64,000 nt of DNA from Flavobacteriaceae bacterium (GTDB lineage Bacteria > Bacteroidota > Bacteroidia > Flavobacteriales > Flavobacteriaceae). The stretch spans positions 186,001 through 250,000 of the forward strand of contig CANGFO010000001.1 in NCBI GenBank assembly GCA_947453195.1. The letters are read 5' to 3'. This document shows positions 63,862 through 64,000 of this stretch, in pieces; the first letter of the stretch is position 1, and every line of letters begins with the position of its first letter. The position numbers and the translations under genes are program-made. Below the pieces are notes generated by a model that saw only the letters and a program-made list of their open reading frames with translations, was not told the origin of the DNA and did no database searches.

Positions 63862-64000
63862 TTATACAATTCCTTGCGCCAGCATCGCATCGGCAACCTT
63901 AACGAAACCTGCAATATTTGCTCCTTTTACATAGTCTATATAACCAGTTGAATCAGAACCATATTTTACACAAGCAGCGTGAATATTTGCCATAATTGCT
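63862..64000 (-). CDS. gdhA: NADP-type glutamate dehydrogenase, 3' end only
   Basis: The last 45 codons before the TAA at 63864-63862 encode AIMANIHAACVKYG, GYIDYVKGANIAGFVKVADA and the end MLAQGIV, the characteristic C-terminus of hexameric NADP-dependent glutamate dehydrogenase (GdhA). The enzyme makes glutamate from 2-oxoglutarate and ammonium. The catalytic part is beyond the right edge of the window. A strong terminator follows directly. Confidence 0.92.
   Translation of the reverse strand, partial: AIMANIHAACVKYGSDSTGYIDYVKGANIAGFVKVADAMLAQGIV

Overview
This window is AT-rich chromosomal DNA from a member of the Flavobacteriaceae, most likely Flavobacterium or a close relative. The evidence is the set of type IX secretion system (T9SS) parts (PorP/SprF, a PorE-like OmpA protein, PorZ, and both kinds of T9SS C-terminal domain), Bacteroidetes-restricted DUF families (DUF2480, DUF3078, DUF5689), CarboxypepD_reg TonB receptors, and the repeated Bacteroidetes -7 box TAnnTTTG upstream of genes. 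I saw no rRNA, tRNA, CRISPR array, phage or complete insertion sequence.

Layout. 1-4349: end of a serine hydrolase gene, then a Suf iron-sulfur cluster run (sufS, a small lipoprotein, sufE, a SufT-like DUF59 gene, DUF2480), then a DUF3078 barrel; a perfect 40-nt palindrome terminates it against convergent hflX. 5808-18100: a 3152-residue multidomain cell-surface adhesin with a type B T9SS C-terminal domain, followed by a PorP/SprF protein and a TPR/beta-propeller/OmpA protein, which together look like one adhesin plus its secretion or anchoring partners. 18525-24536: two surface lipoproteins (DUF5689 and choice-of-anchor J), a TonB-dependent receptor and a divergently transcribed secreted EEP-family nuclease or phosphatase, which I suggest is a nucleic acid or phosphate scavenging locus. 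24597-29770: 3-hydroxyanthranilate dioxygenase, an ALDH7 dehydrogenase, PhnA, a small barrel, a calcineurin-like phosphatase and a BI-1 membrane protein. 29845-34042: an MBOAT acyltransferase with two SGNH partners, resembling a glycan O-acetylation module. 34175-41532: DNA polymerase IV, CYTH, RlpA, a small membrane protein, a second TonB receptor and phosphoglucose isomerase.

41642-48935 carries an M23 peptidase with an altered zinc-site residue, tryptophan 2,3-dioxygenase, DUF3108, HPPD, homogentisate dioxygenase and an amino acid permease; with the 3-HAO gene this points to aromatic amino acid catabolism. A possible small RNA lies at about 44653-44765. 49015-64000: a patatin-Omp85 protein, uvrC, a PLP decarboxylase, 5-formyl-THF cyclo-ligase, the conserved lspA/DksA-like/ileS group, recO, an acyltransferase translationally coupled to porZ, and the 3' end of a glutamate dehydrogenase gene.

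Most genes are ordinary flavobacterial housekeeping or envelope genes. The most interesting parts are the nuclease/TonB/lipoprotein locus, the adhesin with a lamin-tail domain nested in a SprB-like repeat, the O-acetylation module, the PorZ/acyltransferase pair, the candidate small RNA, and two cell-wall enzymes with substituted active-site residues. No database search was possible, so family names rest on recognised motifs, length and gene order.
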